From contig VEQW01000002.1 in the NCBI GenBank assembly GCA_018883025.1, forward strand, positions 1 to 41,766: 41,766 nucleotides of DNA. Direction: 5' to 3'. Shown in pieces: positions 22,174 through 30,811 of this stretch. Origin of the DNA: Solirubrobacterales bacterium (GTDB lineage: Bacteria; Actinomycetota; Thermoleophilia; Solirubrobacterales; 70-9). Each line of letters begins with the position of its first letter. Within the stretch, counting starts at the first letter, position 1. Below the pieces are notes generated by a model. That model was given only the letters and a program-made list of their open reading frames with translations. It searched no databases and was not told where the DNA came from. Both the position numbers and the translations under genes were made by a program.

Positions 22174-25100
22174 GTGGCAGGGTCGACTCCCGGAAAAGCG
22201 CAGGTAGCCCACCTACACGTCCACAGCGAGCACTCGGTGCTGGACGGGGCCTGCAACATCGGGCAGATGGCAGCCAGGGCAGCCGAACTCGAAATGCCGG
22301 CCCTGGGCCTTACCGACCATGGCGTCATGAATGGCGCCGTGGACATGTATTCGGCCTGTCTCGACCAGGGGGTGAAGCCGATTCTCGGGATCGAGGCCTA
22401 CTTCGTCGACGACCGGACGGCACTCTCGGAAGCGGGTAGGTACGAGCGAAACCACCTGACGCTCCTCGCGGTCAGCAACGTCGGATTCCGGAACCTGGTC
22501 GCCCTCAGCTCCGACGCCTTCCTCGAAGGCTTCAACAAGGGAAAGGCCCACACGGACCTAGAGCTTCTCGAGCGTTATTCGGAGGGCGTGGTCGCCCTGA
22601 CCGGCTGCCTCCAGTCCCGTTTCGTGCGCCGGATCGTCGAACGAAGGCCCGACGAGGCCCGCGAACACCTCGATGCCCTGATCCAGGTCTTCGGTCCCGA
22701 CCAGGTCTACCTGGAGGTCCAGAAGAACGGGATCGAGGACCAGGATTTCGCAAACGAGGAGATCGCCAGGGTTGCCCGTGAAGTCGGGCGCCCCCTCGTC
22801 GCGACGGCCGACGTCCACTACCTGACCAGGGAGGACTTCGACAACCACCGCGCCCTGCTCTGCGTCCAGACCAAGTCGACCCTCGACCAGCCGAAGATGA
22901 GCTTCGACACCAACGAGTACTACCTGAAGGACGCAGACGAGATGGCCGAGTCCTTCGCGGAGTGGCCGGATGCGGTGCCCTCCACCCTCGAGATAGCCGA
23001 GCGGGCCGAGATCGAGATCCCACTCGGACAGGTACTCGTGCCCGACTTCCCGACCCCGGATGGGTCCGATCCCGGTGACTTCCTCCGCGAGGTTGCCTTC
23101 GAGGGGCTTCGCGAGCGTTACGGCGACCCGACCCCTGCCGAGGCAATCGAGCGGATGGAGACCGAGCTCGCAGTGATCTCGAAGATGGGTTTTCCGTCCT
23201 ACTTCCTGATCGTCTGGGACTTCGTCCGGCACGCGAGGGAGCAGGGGATCTCGGTCGGACCGGGACGTGGCTCGGCGGCCGGCTCGATCGTTTCATTCGC
23301 CCTGGGCATCACCGACATCGACCCCCTCGAGCACGACCTCCTATTCGAGCGGTTCCTCAACCCGGGCCGGAGGAGCATGCCCGACATCGACATCGACTTC
23401 TCGGTCCGTGGCCGAGACGAGGTGATCAGGTACGTGACCGAGAAGTACGGCCAGGACTCGGTCGCCCAGATCATCACCTTCAACACGATGGCCCCCCGGG
23501 CGGCGATCCGCGATGCGGCCCGGGTGCACGGTTTCGACTACCAGTTCGGTGACCAGCTGGCCAAACAGATCCCGGAGCCCGTGATGGGGCGCTCTCCGAC
23601 CTTCGAGGAGTGCCTCGCCCCGGGAGGCGACCTGCGCGGCACCTACGACGCCGAGGAGGACGCCCGAAAGGTGATCGACACCGCTCGGGGGCTGGAGGGG
23701 AAGATCCGCAACACCTCGATCCACGCCGCGGCCGTGGTCATCTCCGGTACCCCGCTCAAGCAGGTGGTTCCCCTCCAGCTTGTCGAGGATCGTTCCGCCG
23801 AGCCGACGAGGGACGAGAGCGGCAAGCCGGTCCGGCAGTACAAGACGGTGACCCAGTACCCGATGGGGCCGGTGGAGCAGATCGGGCTGCTCAAGATGGA
23901 TTTCCTGGGCCTGAGGAACCTCGATGTGATCGACGATGCACTCGACATCATCCGGCGCTCGCGGGGCGAAGAGATCGACATCCTCGAGATCCCCCTCGAT
24001 GACCTGAAGACCTACGAGATGCTCGCCCGCGGTGACTCGACCGGTGTGTTCCAGCTCGAGTCGGACGGCATGAGGGAGGCGATGAAGAAGGTCGTGCCGA
24101 CGGCGTTCGACGACATCGTCGCCCTCGTTTCCCTATACCGGCCGGGCGCGATGTCGGAGATCCCCCGCTACGCCGAGGGCAAGGCCGACCCCTCGGCCGT
24201 CTTCTACGAGGACGAGCGCCTCAGGGAGATAACGGAGGCGACCTACGGATGCCTGGTCTACCAGGAGCAGTTGATGGCGATCGCGGTCCGAATCGCCGGG
24301 TTCGACCCTGCCCGGGCCGATGACCTGCGCAAGGCGATCGGCAAGAAGCTCCGCGACAAGATGGAGGAACTGAGGGACGAGTTCATGGATGGGGCGGCAG
24401 CCTCGGGGACCGACCGGGCCGTCGCCGACCGTCTCTGGAAGACGATGGAGAGCGCCGCCGACTACTCCTTCAACAAATCCCACGCGGCGAGCTACGCGAT
24501 GATCGCCTACAGGACCGCATGGCTCAAGGCGAACTACCCGGCCGAGTTCATGGCGGCCGTGATCTCCTCGGTGATGGACACCAAGGACAAGGTTCCGCGT
24601 TTCATCGGTCGCTGCGCCGAGATGGGGATCGCCGTCCTGCCCCCCGACATCAACCAGTCCGACCATGGGTTCGTGGTTACCGATGAGGGGATCCGCTTCG
24701 GGCTGGACGCGGTCAAGAACGTGGGTCATGCCGCGGTCGAGGCGATCATCGCCGCTCGCGAGGAACGGGAGTTCGAGTCCCTCTGGGACGTCTGCGAACG
24801 GGTCGATGCGAGGGCGGTCAACAAGAAGGCCCTCGAATGCCTCGTCATGTGCGGAGCGCTCGACTCCCTGCCAGGCTCGCGAAAGGGGATGCTCGAGGTG
24901 CTTCCGGAGGCCCAGGCGTCCGGAAGCCGGGTGCAGGCCGATTCGGTTGCAGGGCAGGGTTCCTTCTTCGACATGGAGGAGGGGGGAGAGGACTTCGGGG
25001 GCAGTGCAGCCCACCCTGCGATAACCGAGGAGGAGTTCGAGGAGTCGGACCTCCTGGCACTCGAGAAGGAGACCCTCGGTACCTACCTTTCGGCCCACCC

Positions 25101-25707
25101 GCTGGACGGCCTCCGGGAGGCCCTGGCAGTCGAGGCAGACTGTCCGATCTCGGAGCTCCAGGATCGAAGGGACGATGAGTGGGTCACGGTCGGCGGCCTC
25201 GTCACCGAGTACCGCAAGGTCCGTACCCGGTCCGGGCGCCAGATTGCCTTCGCGACGCTCTCCGACGTCGAGGCGGAGGTGGAACTGCTCGTCTTCAACC
25301 CCGATGAGTCGGCTAAGACCGGGGCGATCCAGCCCGATTCGGTGGTGCTGGTGAAGGGGAGGGTCGACCACACCGACCGGGGGACCAAGCTGGTGGTCCA
25401 GGGGGCGAATCGGTTCGAACCCGACCCCGACCAGGTGGCCAAGGCGAAGAAGCGGATCGAGGAGCGGAGCGAGCCGCTGACCCTCCGGGTCGACGAGGAT
25501 CGTTTTTCTGCCGACGCCCTCGAGGACGTCAAGGCCCTGCTCGAACACCATCGAGGGGACATCGACGTGAACCTCCTGGTGGTCGGACCGAGTCGCCAGA
25601 CCAAGCTCCGCCTCGGCCCCGACTACCGGGTGGTGAGATCGGCCGCCCTGATGGCCGAACTGGACGAGATCCTGGGACCCCAGGAAGAGCTCACCCGGGC
25701 GGCCTGA
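22174..25707 (+). CDS. dnaE: DNA polymerase III alpha subunit (DnaE1)
   Basis: This is the 1,177-residue replicative polymerase. The N-terminal PHP domain (about 10-280) keeps a full set of putative metal ligands: HVHSEHSVLD (His15, His17, Asp24), TDHG (His49), GIEAYF (Glu74), NHLTLL (His94), TGCLQS (Cys145) and TADVHYL (Asp213, His215). The palm has GRGSAAGSIVSFALGITDIDPLEHDLLFERFLNP, PDIDIDF (Asp404, Asp406) and LKMDFLGLRNL (Asp576), the catalytic carboxylates. Helix-hairpin-helix and beta-binding regions follow, then an OB fold near residue 1003 (WVTVGGLVTEYRKVRT). GTG 22174 gives the canonical N-terminus. It is monocistronic, divergent from the sixA-type gene. Confidence 0.97.
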   Translation: MAGSTPGKAQVAHLHVHSEHSVLDGACNIGQMAARAAELEMPALGLTDHGVMNGAVDMYSACLDQGVKPILGIEAYFVDDRTALSEAGRYERNHLTLLAVSNVGFRNLVALSSDAFLEGFNKGKAHTDLELLERYSEGVVALTGCLQSRFVRRIVERRPDEAREHLDALIQVFGPDQVYLEVQKNGIEDQDFANEEIARVAREVGRPLVATADVHYLTREDFDNHRALLCVQTKSTLDQPKMSFDTNEYYLKDADEMAESFAEWPDAVPSTLEIAERAEIEIPLGQVLVPDFPTPDGSDPGDFLREVAFEGLRERYGDPTPAEAIERMETELAVISKMGFPSYFLIVWDFVRHAREQGISVGPGRGSAAGSIVSFALGITDIDPLEHDLLFERFLNPGRRSMPDIDIDFSVRGRDEVIRYVTEKYGQDSVAQIITFNTMAPRAAIRDAARVHGFDYQFGDQLAKQIPEPVMGRSPTFEECLAPGGDLRGTYDAEEDARKVIDTARGLEGKIRNTSIHAAAVVISGTPLKQVVPLQLVEDRSAEPTRDESGKPVRQYKTVTQYPMGPVEQIGLLKMDFLGLRNLDVIDDALDIIRRSRGEEIDILEIPLDDLKTYEMLARGDSTGVFQLESDGMREAMKKVVPTAFDDIVALVSLYRPGAMSEIPRYAEGKADPSAVFYEDERLREITEATYGCLVYQEQLMAIAVRIAGFDPARADDLRKAIGKKLRDKMEELRDEFMDGAAASGTDRAVADRLWKTMESAADYSFNKSHAASYAMIAYRTAWLKANYPAEFMAAVISSVMDTKDKVPRFIGRCAEMGIAVLPPDINQSDHGFVVTDEGIRFGLDAVKNVGHAAVEAIIAAREEREFESLWDVCERVDARAVNKKALECLVMCGALDSLPGSRKGMLEVLPEAQASGSRVQADSVAGQGSFFDMEEGGEDFGGSAAHPAITEEEFEESDLLALEKETLGTYLSAHPLDGLREALAVEADCPISELQDRRDDEWVTVGGLVTEYRKVRTRSGRQIAFATLSDVEAEVELLVFNPDESAKTGAIQPDSVVLVKGRVDHTDRGTKLVVQGANRFEPDPDQVAKAKKRIEERSEPLTLRVDEDRFSADALEDVKALLEHHRGDIDVNLLVVGPSRQTKLRLGPDYRVVRSAALMAELDEILGPQEELTRAA

Positions 25708-25756
25708 AGGGCACATTCAGGTCCCGAGGTCAGGACGATCCGTTGGGGCTCGCTAG

Positions 25757-25762
25757 TACCCT
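25757..25762 (+). promoter_or_regulatory. -10 box (TACCCT) for the acyl-CoA dehydrogenase gene, leaderless
   Basis: TACCCT ends 6 bases before ATG 25769. There is no Shine-Dalgarno in between, so the transcript should start at the start codon. Confidence 0.5.
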
Positions 25763-25768
25763 GTAGCC

Positions 25769-27067
25769 ATGAGCACTGAAACCAGTACCGAGACGACCGA
25801 AGCCCCCGAAGCTGCCGAGAACGGCGCCGCCGCCACAAATGGCGACTTGGCCCAGCCGACCTTCTCGATGGAGTTGAACCAGGACCAGAAGGACCTCCAG
25901 GAGTGGGCCCATGGGTTCGCCGAGAGCGTTCTCAGGCCAGCTGCCCATGAGTGGGACGAACGGGAGGAGTTCCCGTGGCCGGTCGTCGAGGAGGCCGCGA
26001 AGATCGGCCTCTACGGCTTCGACGGCATGGCTCAGCTCTTTGCCGACCCGACCGGGCTCACGCTCCCCCTCGTCAACGAGGAGATCTTCTGGGGCGACGC
26101 CGGACTCGGGATGTCGATCTTCGGGAGCACCCTCGCCGCGGTCGCGATCCTCGGCCAGGGCACGCCCGAGCAGATCGGGGAGTGGATCCCACGCTGCTTC
26201 GGGACCGAGGGTGACCTCAAGATCTCTGCGTTCTGCTCTTCCGAGCCAGACGCGGGCTCGGATGTTTCCGCCATGCGGACCACCGCAAAGTACGACGAGG
26301 CGAAGGACGAGTGGGTACTTAACGGTCAGAAGGCCTGGGCGACCAACGGTGGGATTGCCGACGTCCATGTCGTGGTCGCCTCAGTCGACCGCGACCTCGG
26401 CTCTCGTGGCCACGCCGCCTTCGTCATCCCGATCGACACCCCTGGCATCGAGCAGGGGGCAAAGGTGAAGAAGCACGGCATACGGGCATCCCACACCGCT
26501 GACGTACACCTCGACGACTGCCGGGTCCCGGGCGCCAACCTCCTCGGCGGCAAAGAGAAGCTCGACGAACGTCTTGCGAGGGTCCGGGAGGGCAAGAAGT
26601 CGAAGTCCCAGGCCGCGATGGCCACATTCGAGGCGAGCCGTCCGACCGTCGGCGCCCAGGCCCTCGGAATCGCCAGGGCCGCTTACGAGTACTCGCTCGA
26701 CTACGCAAAGGAGCGGGTCCAGTTCGGACGGCCGATCATCGAGAACCAGGCGATCGCCTTCACCCTCGCCAGGATGAAGACCGAGATCGACGCCGCCAGG
26801 CTGCTCGTCTGGCGCGCCTCCTGGATGGGGCGGAACCAGATTCCGTTCGAGAACGCCGAAGGCTCGATGTCCAAGCTCAAGGCAGGTGAGGTCGCAGTCT
26901 GGACGACGGAACGGGCGATCCAGATCCTCGGCGGGAACGGATACACCCGCGAGTACCCGGTCGAGAGAATGCACCGGGACGCGAAGATCTACGACATCTT
27001 CGAGGGCACCGCGGAGATCCAGCAGCTGGTGATCGCCCGGGCCATCTCCGGGATGAAGATCAGCTGA
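25769..27067 (+). CDS. Acyl-CoA dehydrogenase family flavoprotein
   Basis: This FAD-dependent alpha,beta-dehydrogenase of acyl-CoA thioesters passes electrons to ETF. After an acidic, Ala/Thr-rich N-terminal extension of ~30 residues come the all-alpha N domain and CSSEPDAGSDVSAMRTTA with WVLNGQKAWATNGGIAD (FAD/substrate loop). Next are KVKKHGIRASHTADVHLDDCRVP and the C-terminal helical domain with RVQFGRPIIENQAIAFTLARM and QILGGNGYTREYPVERMHRDAKIYDIFEGTAEIQ. The Glu in FEGTAEIQ is the usual catalytic base. Between the beta and C-terminal domains a Lys/Arg/Glu-rich insert (KEKLDERLARVREGKKSKSQAA) makes the protein longer (432 residues) than short-chain ACADs. Substrate chain length is not predictable. 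The gene converges on the decarboxylase and has no ETF gene beside it. Confidence 0.9.
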   Translation: MSTETSTETTEAPEAAENGAAATNGDLAQPTFSMELNQDQKDLQEWAHGFAESVLRPAAHEWDEREEFPWPVVEEAAKIGLYGFDGMAQLFADPTGLTLPLVNEEIFWGDAGLGMSIFGSTLAAVAILGQGTPEQIGEWIPRCFGTEGDLKISAFCSSEPDAGSDVSAMRTTAKYDEAKDEWVLNGQKAWATNGGIADVHVVVASVDRDLGSRGHAAFVIPIDTPGIEQGAKVKKHGIRASHTADVHLDDCRVPGANLLGGKEKLDERLARVREGKKSKSQAAMATFEASRPTVGAQALGIARAAYEYSLDYAKERVQFGRPIIENQAIAFTLARMKTEIDAARLLVWRASWMGRNQIPFENAEGSMSKLKAGEVAVWTTERAIQILGGNGYTREYPVERMHRDAKIYDIFEGTAEIQQLVIARAISGMKIS

Positions 27068-27080
27068 CGGTCAGGCTGAC

Positions 27081-28451
27081 TCAGTAACCGACACCGGTGT
27101 GGGCGGGGGTCTTTCCCTCGCCCTTCCCGCGCTTTCGAAGGAACTCGACCGATGCGCCGAAATCGGCCACCAGGGCGTCGACCAGCTCGCGGGTCTGGTC
27201 GATCTTCACGAGCATCCGCATGATACGGATGTCGTCGCTGTCCGGCGGCAGCTCGTAGGCCGGCACGAGCCATCCCCTCCGACGGGCGAGCTCACCGACC
27301 AGGTCGTCCTCGCTGAAGGGCTCTCCTTCGGAAACTCTGGCGATGACCAGTGGAAGGGCGGGGGCCTTCAGCTCGACGTTCTCGACTCCGTCGATTGCGG
27401 CGAGTCCCTTTGCCAGGGCGGCGGCATTCGTATCCATCGCCTGGACTGCGGCTTCGTAGCCAACCCTGCCCAGGTGGAGGAAGTTGAAGTACTGGGCCAG
27501 GATGAACGAGCTGCTGCCCGAGAAATTCAAGGTGAAGGTCGGATCCTTCTCCCCGAGGTAGTCCTCGTAGAAGACGAGCTCCTCCGGCAGCTGCTTGTCG
27601 TCCCTGAATACGAGCCAGCCGACGCCGGGATAGACGAGGCCGAACTTGTGCCCGGATGTGTTGACCGACTTGACCGTCTCGAGCCTGAAGTCCCACTTGA
27701 AGTCCGGGTGCGAGAAGGGAAAGACGAACCCCCCGCTAGCTGCATCGACGTGCATCGGGACTTCGAGTCCCTTTCCTGCGAGCTCCCTGAGCATCGCGTC
27801 GATGCCCTCGATGTCGCCGCACTCTCCGGTGAACGTCGTGCCGGCGACCGCGACGACACCGACCGTGTTCTCGTCGATCTGGTCACGTAGTGCGTCGGGG
27901 GGGACGGTGGTTTCGCCCTTCGGCAGGTTCACCTGCCTCGGCTCGACGTCGAAGTACCGACAGAACTTGTCCCAGACGACGTGGACATCCGCCCCGTAGA
28001 CGAGGTTCGGGGCGTCGATCGGCTTGCCCTCCTTCTGCCTGCGTTCCCGCCACCGCCACTTCATCGCCAGGGCGCCGAGCATCACCGCTTCCGATGAACC
28101 GGCACAGGCCGCGCCGGGGCACTCGGGCTCGCCGACACCGTGGAAGAGTCCGTGGAGGATCCGGACGCAACGGCGGGCTATCTCAGCCGTCCTCGGATAC
28201 TCGGCGTGATCGATGAAGTTTCGGTAGAGGTTCTCCTCGATCACCATCCGTCCCTCCGGGGGCATCCAGGTGGTGACGAAGGTGGCCAGGTTCTTCCAGG
28301 GATCGCCGTCCAGCAGGACCTCGGACTGGACCGCCTCGAGCGCCTCCCGCGGCGCTATTCCCTGGGGCGGCAACTCGCGCACTGTCGCCGGCTCGGTCAT
28401 GAAGTCGTAGGCGGCCCTTGCCGAGCCCCTCAGATCGCTCGATCCAGTCAT
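27081..28451 (-). CDS. gadB: Glutamate decarboxylase (PLP-dependent)
   Basis: This enzyme converts glutamate to GABA and CO2, consuming a proton. The 456 residues fit GAD rather than other group II decarboxylases: EENLYRNFIDHAEYPRTAEI, CAGSSEAVMLGALAMKWRW, NLVYGADVHVVWDKFCRYFDVE, VAVAGTTFTGECGDI, MHVDAASGGFVFPF and the PLP Lys269 in NTSGHKFGLVYPGVGWLVFRD. FYEDYLGEKDPTFTLNFS also fits. The C-terminus (KTPAHTGVGY) has a His near the end, like the pH-responsive tail of E. coli GAD, but equivalence is only suggested. No glutamate/GABA antiporter is adjacent. AAGGGAG 6 bases before ATG 28451 is a good Shine-Dalgarno, partly inside a leader hairpin. Confidence 0.93.
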   Translation of the reverse strand: MTGSSDLRGSARAAYDFMTEPATVRELPPQGIAPREALEAVQSEVLLDGDPWKNLATFVTTWMPPEGRMVIEENLYRNFIDHAEYPRTAEIARRCVRILHGLFHGVGEPECPGAACAGSSEAVMLGALAMKWRWRERRQKEGKPIDAPNLVYGADVHVVWDKFCRYFDVEPRQVNLPKGETTVPPDALRDQIDENTVGVVAVAGTTFTGECGDIEGIDAMLRELAGKGLEVPMHVDAASGGFVFPFSHPDFKWDFRLETVKSVNTSGHKFGLVYPGVGWLVFRDDKQLPEELVFYEDYLGEKDPTFTLNFSGSSSFILAQYFNFLHLGRVGYEAAVQAMDTNAAALAKGLAAIDGVENVELKAPALPLVIARVSEGEPFSEDDLVGELARRRGWLVPAYELPPDSDDIRIMRMLVKIDQTRELVDALVADFGASVEFLRKRGKGEGKTPAHTGVGY

Positions 28452-28460
28452 CTGGAACTC

Positions 28461-28475
28461 CCTTCCCGGGGAAGG
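28461..28475 (-). promoter_or_regulatory. Leader hairpin overlapping the ribosome-binding site of gadB
   Basis: On the minus strand, CCTTCCC-C-GGGAAGG is a perfect inverted repeat; as RNA it would be a 6-bp stem with a 3-base loop. Its 3' arm overlaps the AAGGGAG Shine-Dalgarno, so folding would hide the site. A possible -10, AACTAT, lies at 28491-28486, predicting a ~28-base leader. Confidence 0.4.
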
Positions 28476-28501
28476 TTCGCCCCCGATAGTTCGTGGCGAG
28501 G

Positions 28502-29398
28502 CTACCGGCCGCGGGCCTTCTTCTGCCTCGCAGCCTTCCTCCGTCTCGACGCAAGCCCCTTCTTCCGGAGTTCGAAGGCGTGGCCGACGTCCTCGGCGGT
28601 CGGACCCGTCTTGTCCGGCCCGGGAGTCTCCATCGTCGCCGGGAGTCCTTCGAACTCAGGGGCGGAGAGGAAGCAGGCCATACCCCGGTCACCGATCTCG
28701 CCGGCTCCGAGGTCCGCATGGCGGTCCCTTCGCGAATCGAGGCCCTCGCGGGAGTCGTTCACGTGGAGTGCCCGGAGGCGTTCGAGACCGACCCTCCTGT
28801 CCACCTCGCCGAGCACGACCCCGAGGGCATCCGGCGTCCGGACGTCGTACCCGGCGGCGAACAGGTGGCAGGAATCCAGGCAGAGCCCGATTCGATCACT
28901 CGCGCCCGCAGCCTCGGTGATCGCCTCGACCTCCTCGAAGGTGGTGCCGAGGATCCCCTTGTGCCCGGCCATCTGCTCGATCAGGATCGGGCAGTTCTCG
29001 GAATCCGACAGGGAGGCCGAGATCACCTTCCCTGCCCGTTTGATCGCCGGCTCCAGTGGCGCGTCCTTGCGTGCTCCAGGGTGCAGTACGACCCCGTCGG
29101 CACCGATCGCGTCACCGATCCTCAGGGCGTGGGTCAGGGACTTGCGGGACTTCGATGCGAGTTCCCTGTCCGGGGTCGCGCAGTTGATCAGGTAGACGGC
29201 ATGGATGATCACGCTCTCGATCCCGGAGTCATCCATCCGCTCCCGGAATGCCAGGAAGTCATCCTCTCCGTAGGCCGTCGCCTTCCACATCCGCGGGCTC
29301 TGGTTGAAGATCTGGATCGCCTCGCAGCCGAGCTCCTCGCCCCGACCCACGGCCTTGTCGAGGCCTCCTGCTGTGGAAACATGGGCTCCGATGAGCAC
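28502..29398 (-). CDS. nfo: Deoxyribonuclease IV (AP endonuclease, Nfo family)
   Basis: Nfo is a TIM-barrel, three-zinc enzyme cutting 5' of abasic sites in base-excision repair. The sequence reads LIGAHVSTAGGLDKAV, CEAIQIFNQSPRMWKA, VIIHAVYLINCATPD, ADGVVLHPGARKD, ILIEQMAGHKG, IGLCLDSCHLFAAGYD, ALHVNDSREGLDSRRDRHADLGAGEIG and LPATMETPG. This covers the expected metal-binding His, Glu and Asp residues. A basic tail (RRRKAARQKKARGR) ends the protein. The track start (29440) adds residues not found in the family; GTG 29398 is preferred, with GGAGG 12 bases upstream. With this start it overlaps the divergent gltX head by 8 bases. gadB lies 50 bases downstream on the same strand. Confidence 0.93.
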   Translation of the reverse strand: MLIGAHVSTAGGLDKAVGRGEELGCEAIQIFNQSPRMWKATAYGEDDFLAFRERMDDSGIESVIIHAVYLINCATPDRELASKSRKSLTHALRIGDAIGADGVVLHPGARKDAPLEPAIKRAGKVISASLSDSENCPILIEQMAGHKGILGTTFEEVEAITEAAGASDRIGLCLDSCHLFAAGYDVRTPDALGVVLGEVDRRVGLERLRALHVNDSREGLDSRRDRHADLGAGEIGDRGMACFLSAPEFEGLPATMETPGPDKTGPTAEDVGHAFELRKKGLASRRRKAARQKKARGR

Positions 29399-30779
29399 GG
29401 CTGGCAGAGACCTCCGGGTCAGATTCGCGCCTTCACCCACCGGCGAACTTCACATCGGTGGGGCGAGGACGGCACTCTACAACTGGCTGGCTGCCCGACA
29501 CGCCGACGGTGCCTTCCTCCTCCGGATCGAGGACACCGATGCCGAGCGCTCGACCCCGGAGAACGTCGCCCAGATAATCGAGGCCCTCGAATGGCTCGGT
29601 CTCGACTGGGACGGCGATGTGGTGTTCCAGAGCGAGAGCGAAGCGGCCCACAGGGAGGCGGTCAGAGATCTGGTCGAGCGGGGGCTCGCCTACCACGACA
29701 CCAGCACTGCGGACGACGTCCGCGAATGGAAGGAGAAGGAGGGAGCCGACCGGGGCTATCGGGGGACGCCATCGGAGGACGGTGAAGGGGCGGTTCGCCT
29801 CCGGGTCGATGATCAGGGGGAGGAGGTCGTCCGCGACCTGGTCAGGGGAGAGATCCGTTTCCCGAACCGGAGCCTCGACGACTTCGTCATTGCCCGCGCC
29901 GACGGGTCCCCGCTCTACAACCTCGCAGTAGCGGTTGACGATGCCGCGATGGAGGTGGACCTGGTGATCCGGGGGGACGACCACCTCTCGAACACCCAGA
30001 AGCAGCAGAAGGTACTCGAGGCACTCGGCGCCAAGGTCCCGGAATACGCCCATGCCCCTCTGATCCACGGGACCGACGGCAAGAAGCTCTCCAAGCGGGA
30101 GGGGGCGGCGTCGGTCCAGGGCCTGAGGGACGACGGTTACCTTGCGGACGCGGTGGTCAACTACCTCGCCCTGCTCGGATGGGGGCCGGAAGACGACGAG
30201 ACCGTGATGGATCGGCAGGAGCTGATCGATCGCTTCCGGCCTGAGGAGATCGGGAAGTCTTCCGCGGTCTTCGACGAGAAGAAACTGCGATGGCTGAACG
30301 GCAGGTACATGAGGGCAATGACCCCGGAGGCCTACGTCGAAGCCGTAGCGACCTTTCTCGATCGTGAACCCGACCAGCCCTTGGTCGATGCCTGTGCGAT
30401 CGCCCAGGAGAAGGCCCAGACCCTCGGCGAAGTGTGGCCGCTGATCGCCTTCCTCTTCGAGCCCCCGGTCGACGATCCGAAGGCGTGGCGCAAGGTGATG
30501 AAGGGCGACGCCCCGACGGCCCTCGAGGCCGCTCGCGAGGCTCTTGCGGGCCTGGGGGATTTCGGCCCGGAATCGGTCGAGAAGGCGCTCGAGCCCCTCC
30601 CCGAGAGACTCGGCCTTTCGGCCGGGAAGGTCTACCAGCCGGTACGGGTTGCGATCACCGGGACGACGGTTTCCCCGGGGATCTTCGAGTCTGTGGCGGC
30701 GTTGGGCAGGGAGGAGACCGTTAGCCGAATCGACGACGCTCTTGGCAGGATCGCCTCCCGCGAAGGTGAGGAAGCCTGA
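29391..30779 (+). CDS. gltX: Glutamyl-tRNA synthetase
   Basis: This class I synthetase has 462 residues. ATG 29391 begins STAGRDLRVRFAPSPTGELHIGGARTALYNWL, with the HIGH-like motif as HIGG, followed by RIEDTDAERS. Downstream are PLYNLAVAVDDAAMEVDLVIRGDDHLSNTQKQ, the KMSKS-like loop KLSKREGA and a C-terminal anticodon-binding region (REALAGLGDFGPESVEKAL). The track start at 29304 runs through nfo and is not supported. With gatCAB in the same window, this GluRS is probably non-discriminating, also misacylating tRNA-Gln for transamidation. That is an inference. No Shine-Dalgarno is visible; AAACAT (29377-29382) is a weak -10 candidate 8 bases upstream. It is head-to-head with nfo. Confidence 0.96.
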   Translation: MSTAGRDLRVRFAPSPTGELHIGGARTALYNWLAARHADGAFLLRIEDTDAERSTPENVAQIIEALEWLGLDWDGDVVFQSESEAAHREAVRDLVERGLAYHDTSTADDVREWKEKEGADRGYRGTPSEDGEGAVRLRVDDQGEEVVRDLVRGEIRFPNRSLDDFVIARADGSPLYNLAVAVDDAAMEVDLVIRGDDHLSNTQKQQKVLEALGAKVPEYAHAPLIHGTDGKKLSKREGAASVQGLRDDGYLADAVVNYLALLGWGPEDDETVMDRQELIDRFRPEEIGKSSAVFDEKKLRWLNGRYMRAMTPEAYVEAVATFLDREPDQPLVDACAIAQEKAQTLGEVWPLIAFLFEPPVDDPKAWRKVMKGDAPTALEAAREALAGLGDFGPESVEKALEPLPERLGLSAGKVYQPVRVAITGTTVSPGIFESVAALGREETVSRIDDALGRIASREGEEA

Positions 30780-30811
30780 CCGGCTTCCCGCCTGCTGTAG
30801 AAAGGCGCTAG

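Noticed and set aside
22045-22212. Longer start for the sixA-type phosphatase
   Set aside because: It would run through the divergent promoter region and past the dnaE start; the extension is Arg/Pro/Gly-rich and the family starts at the METIIFLRHG segment.
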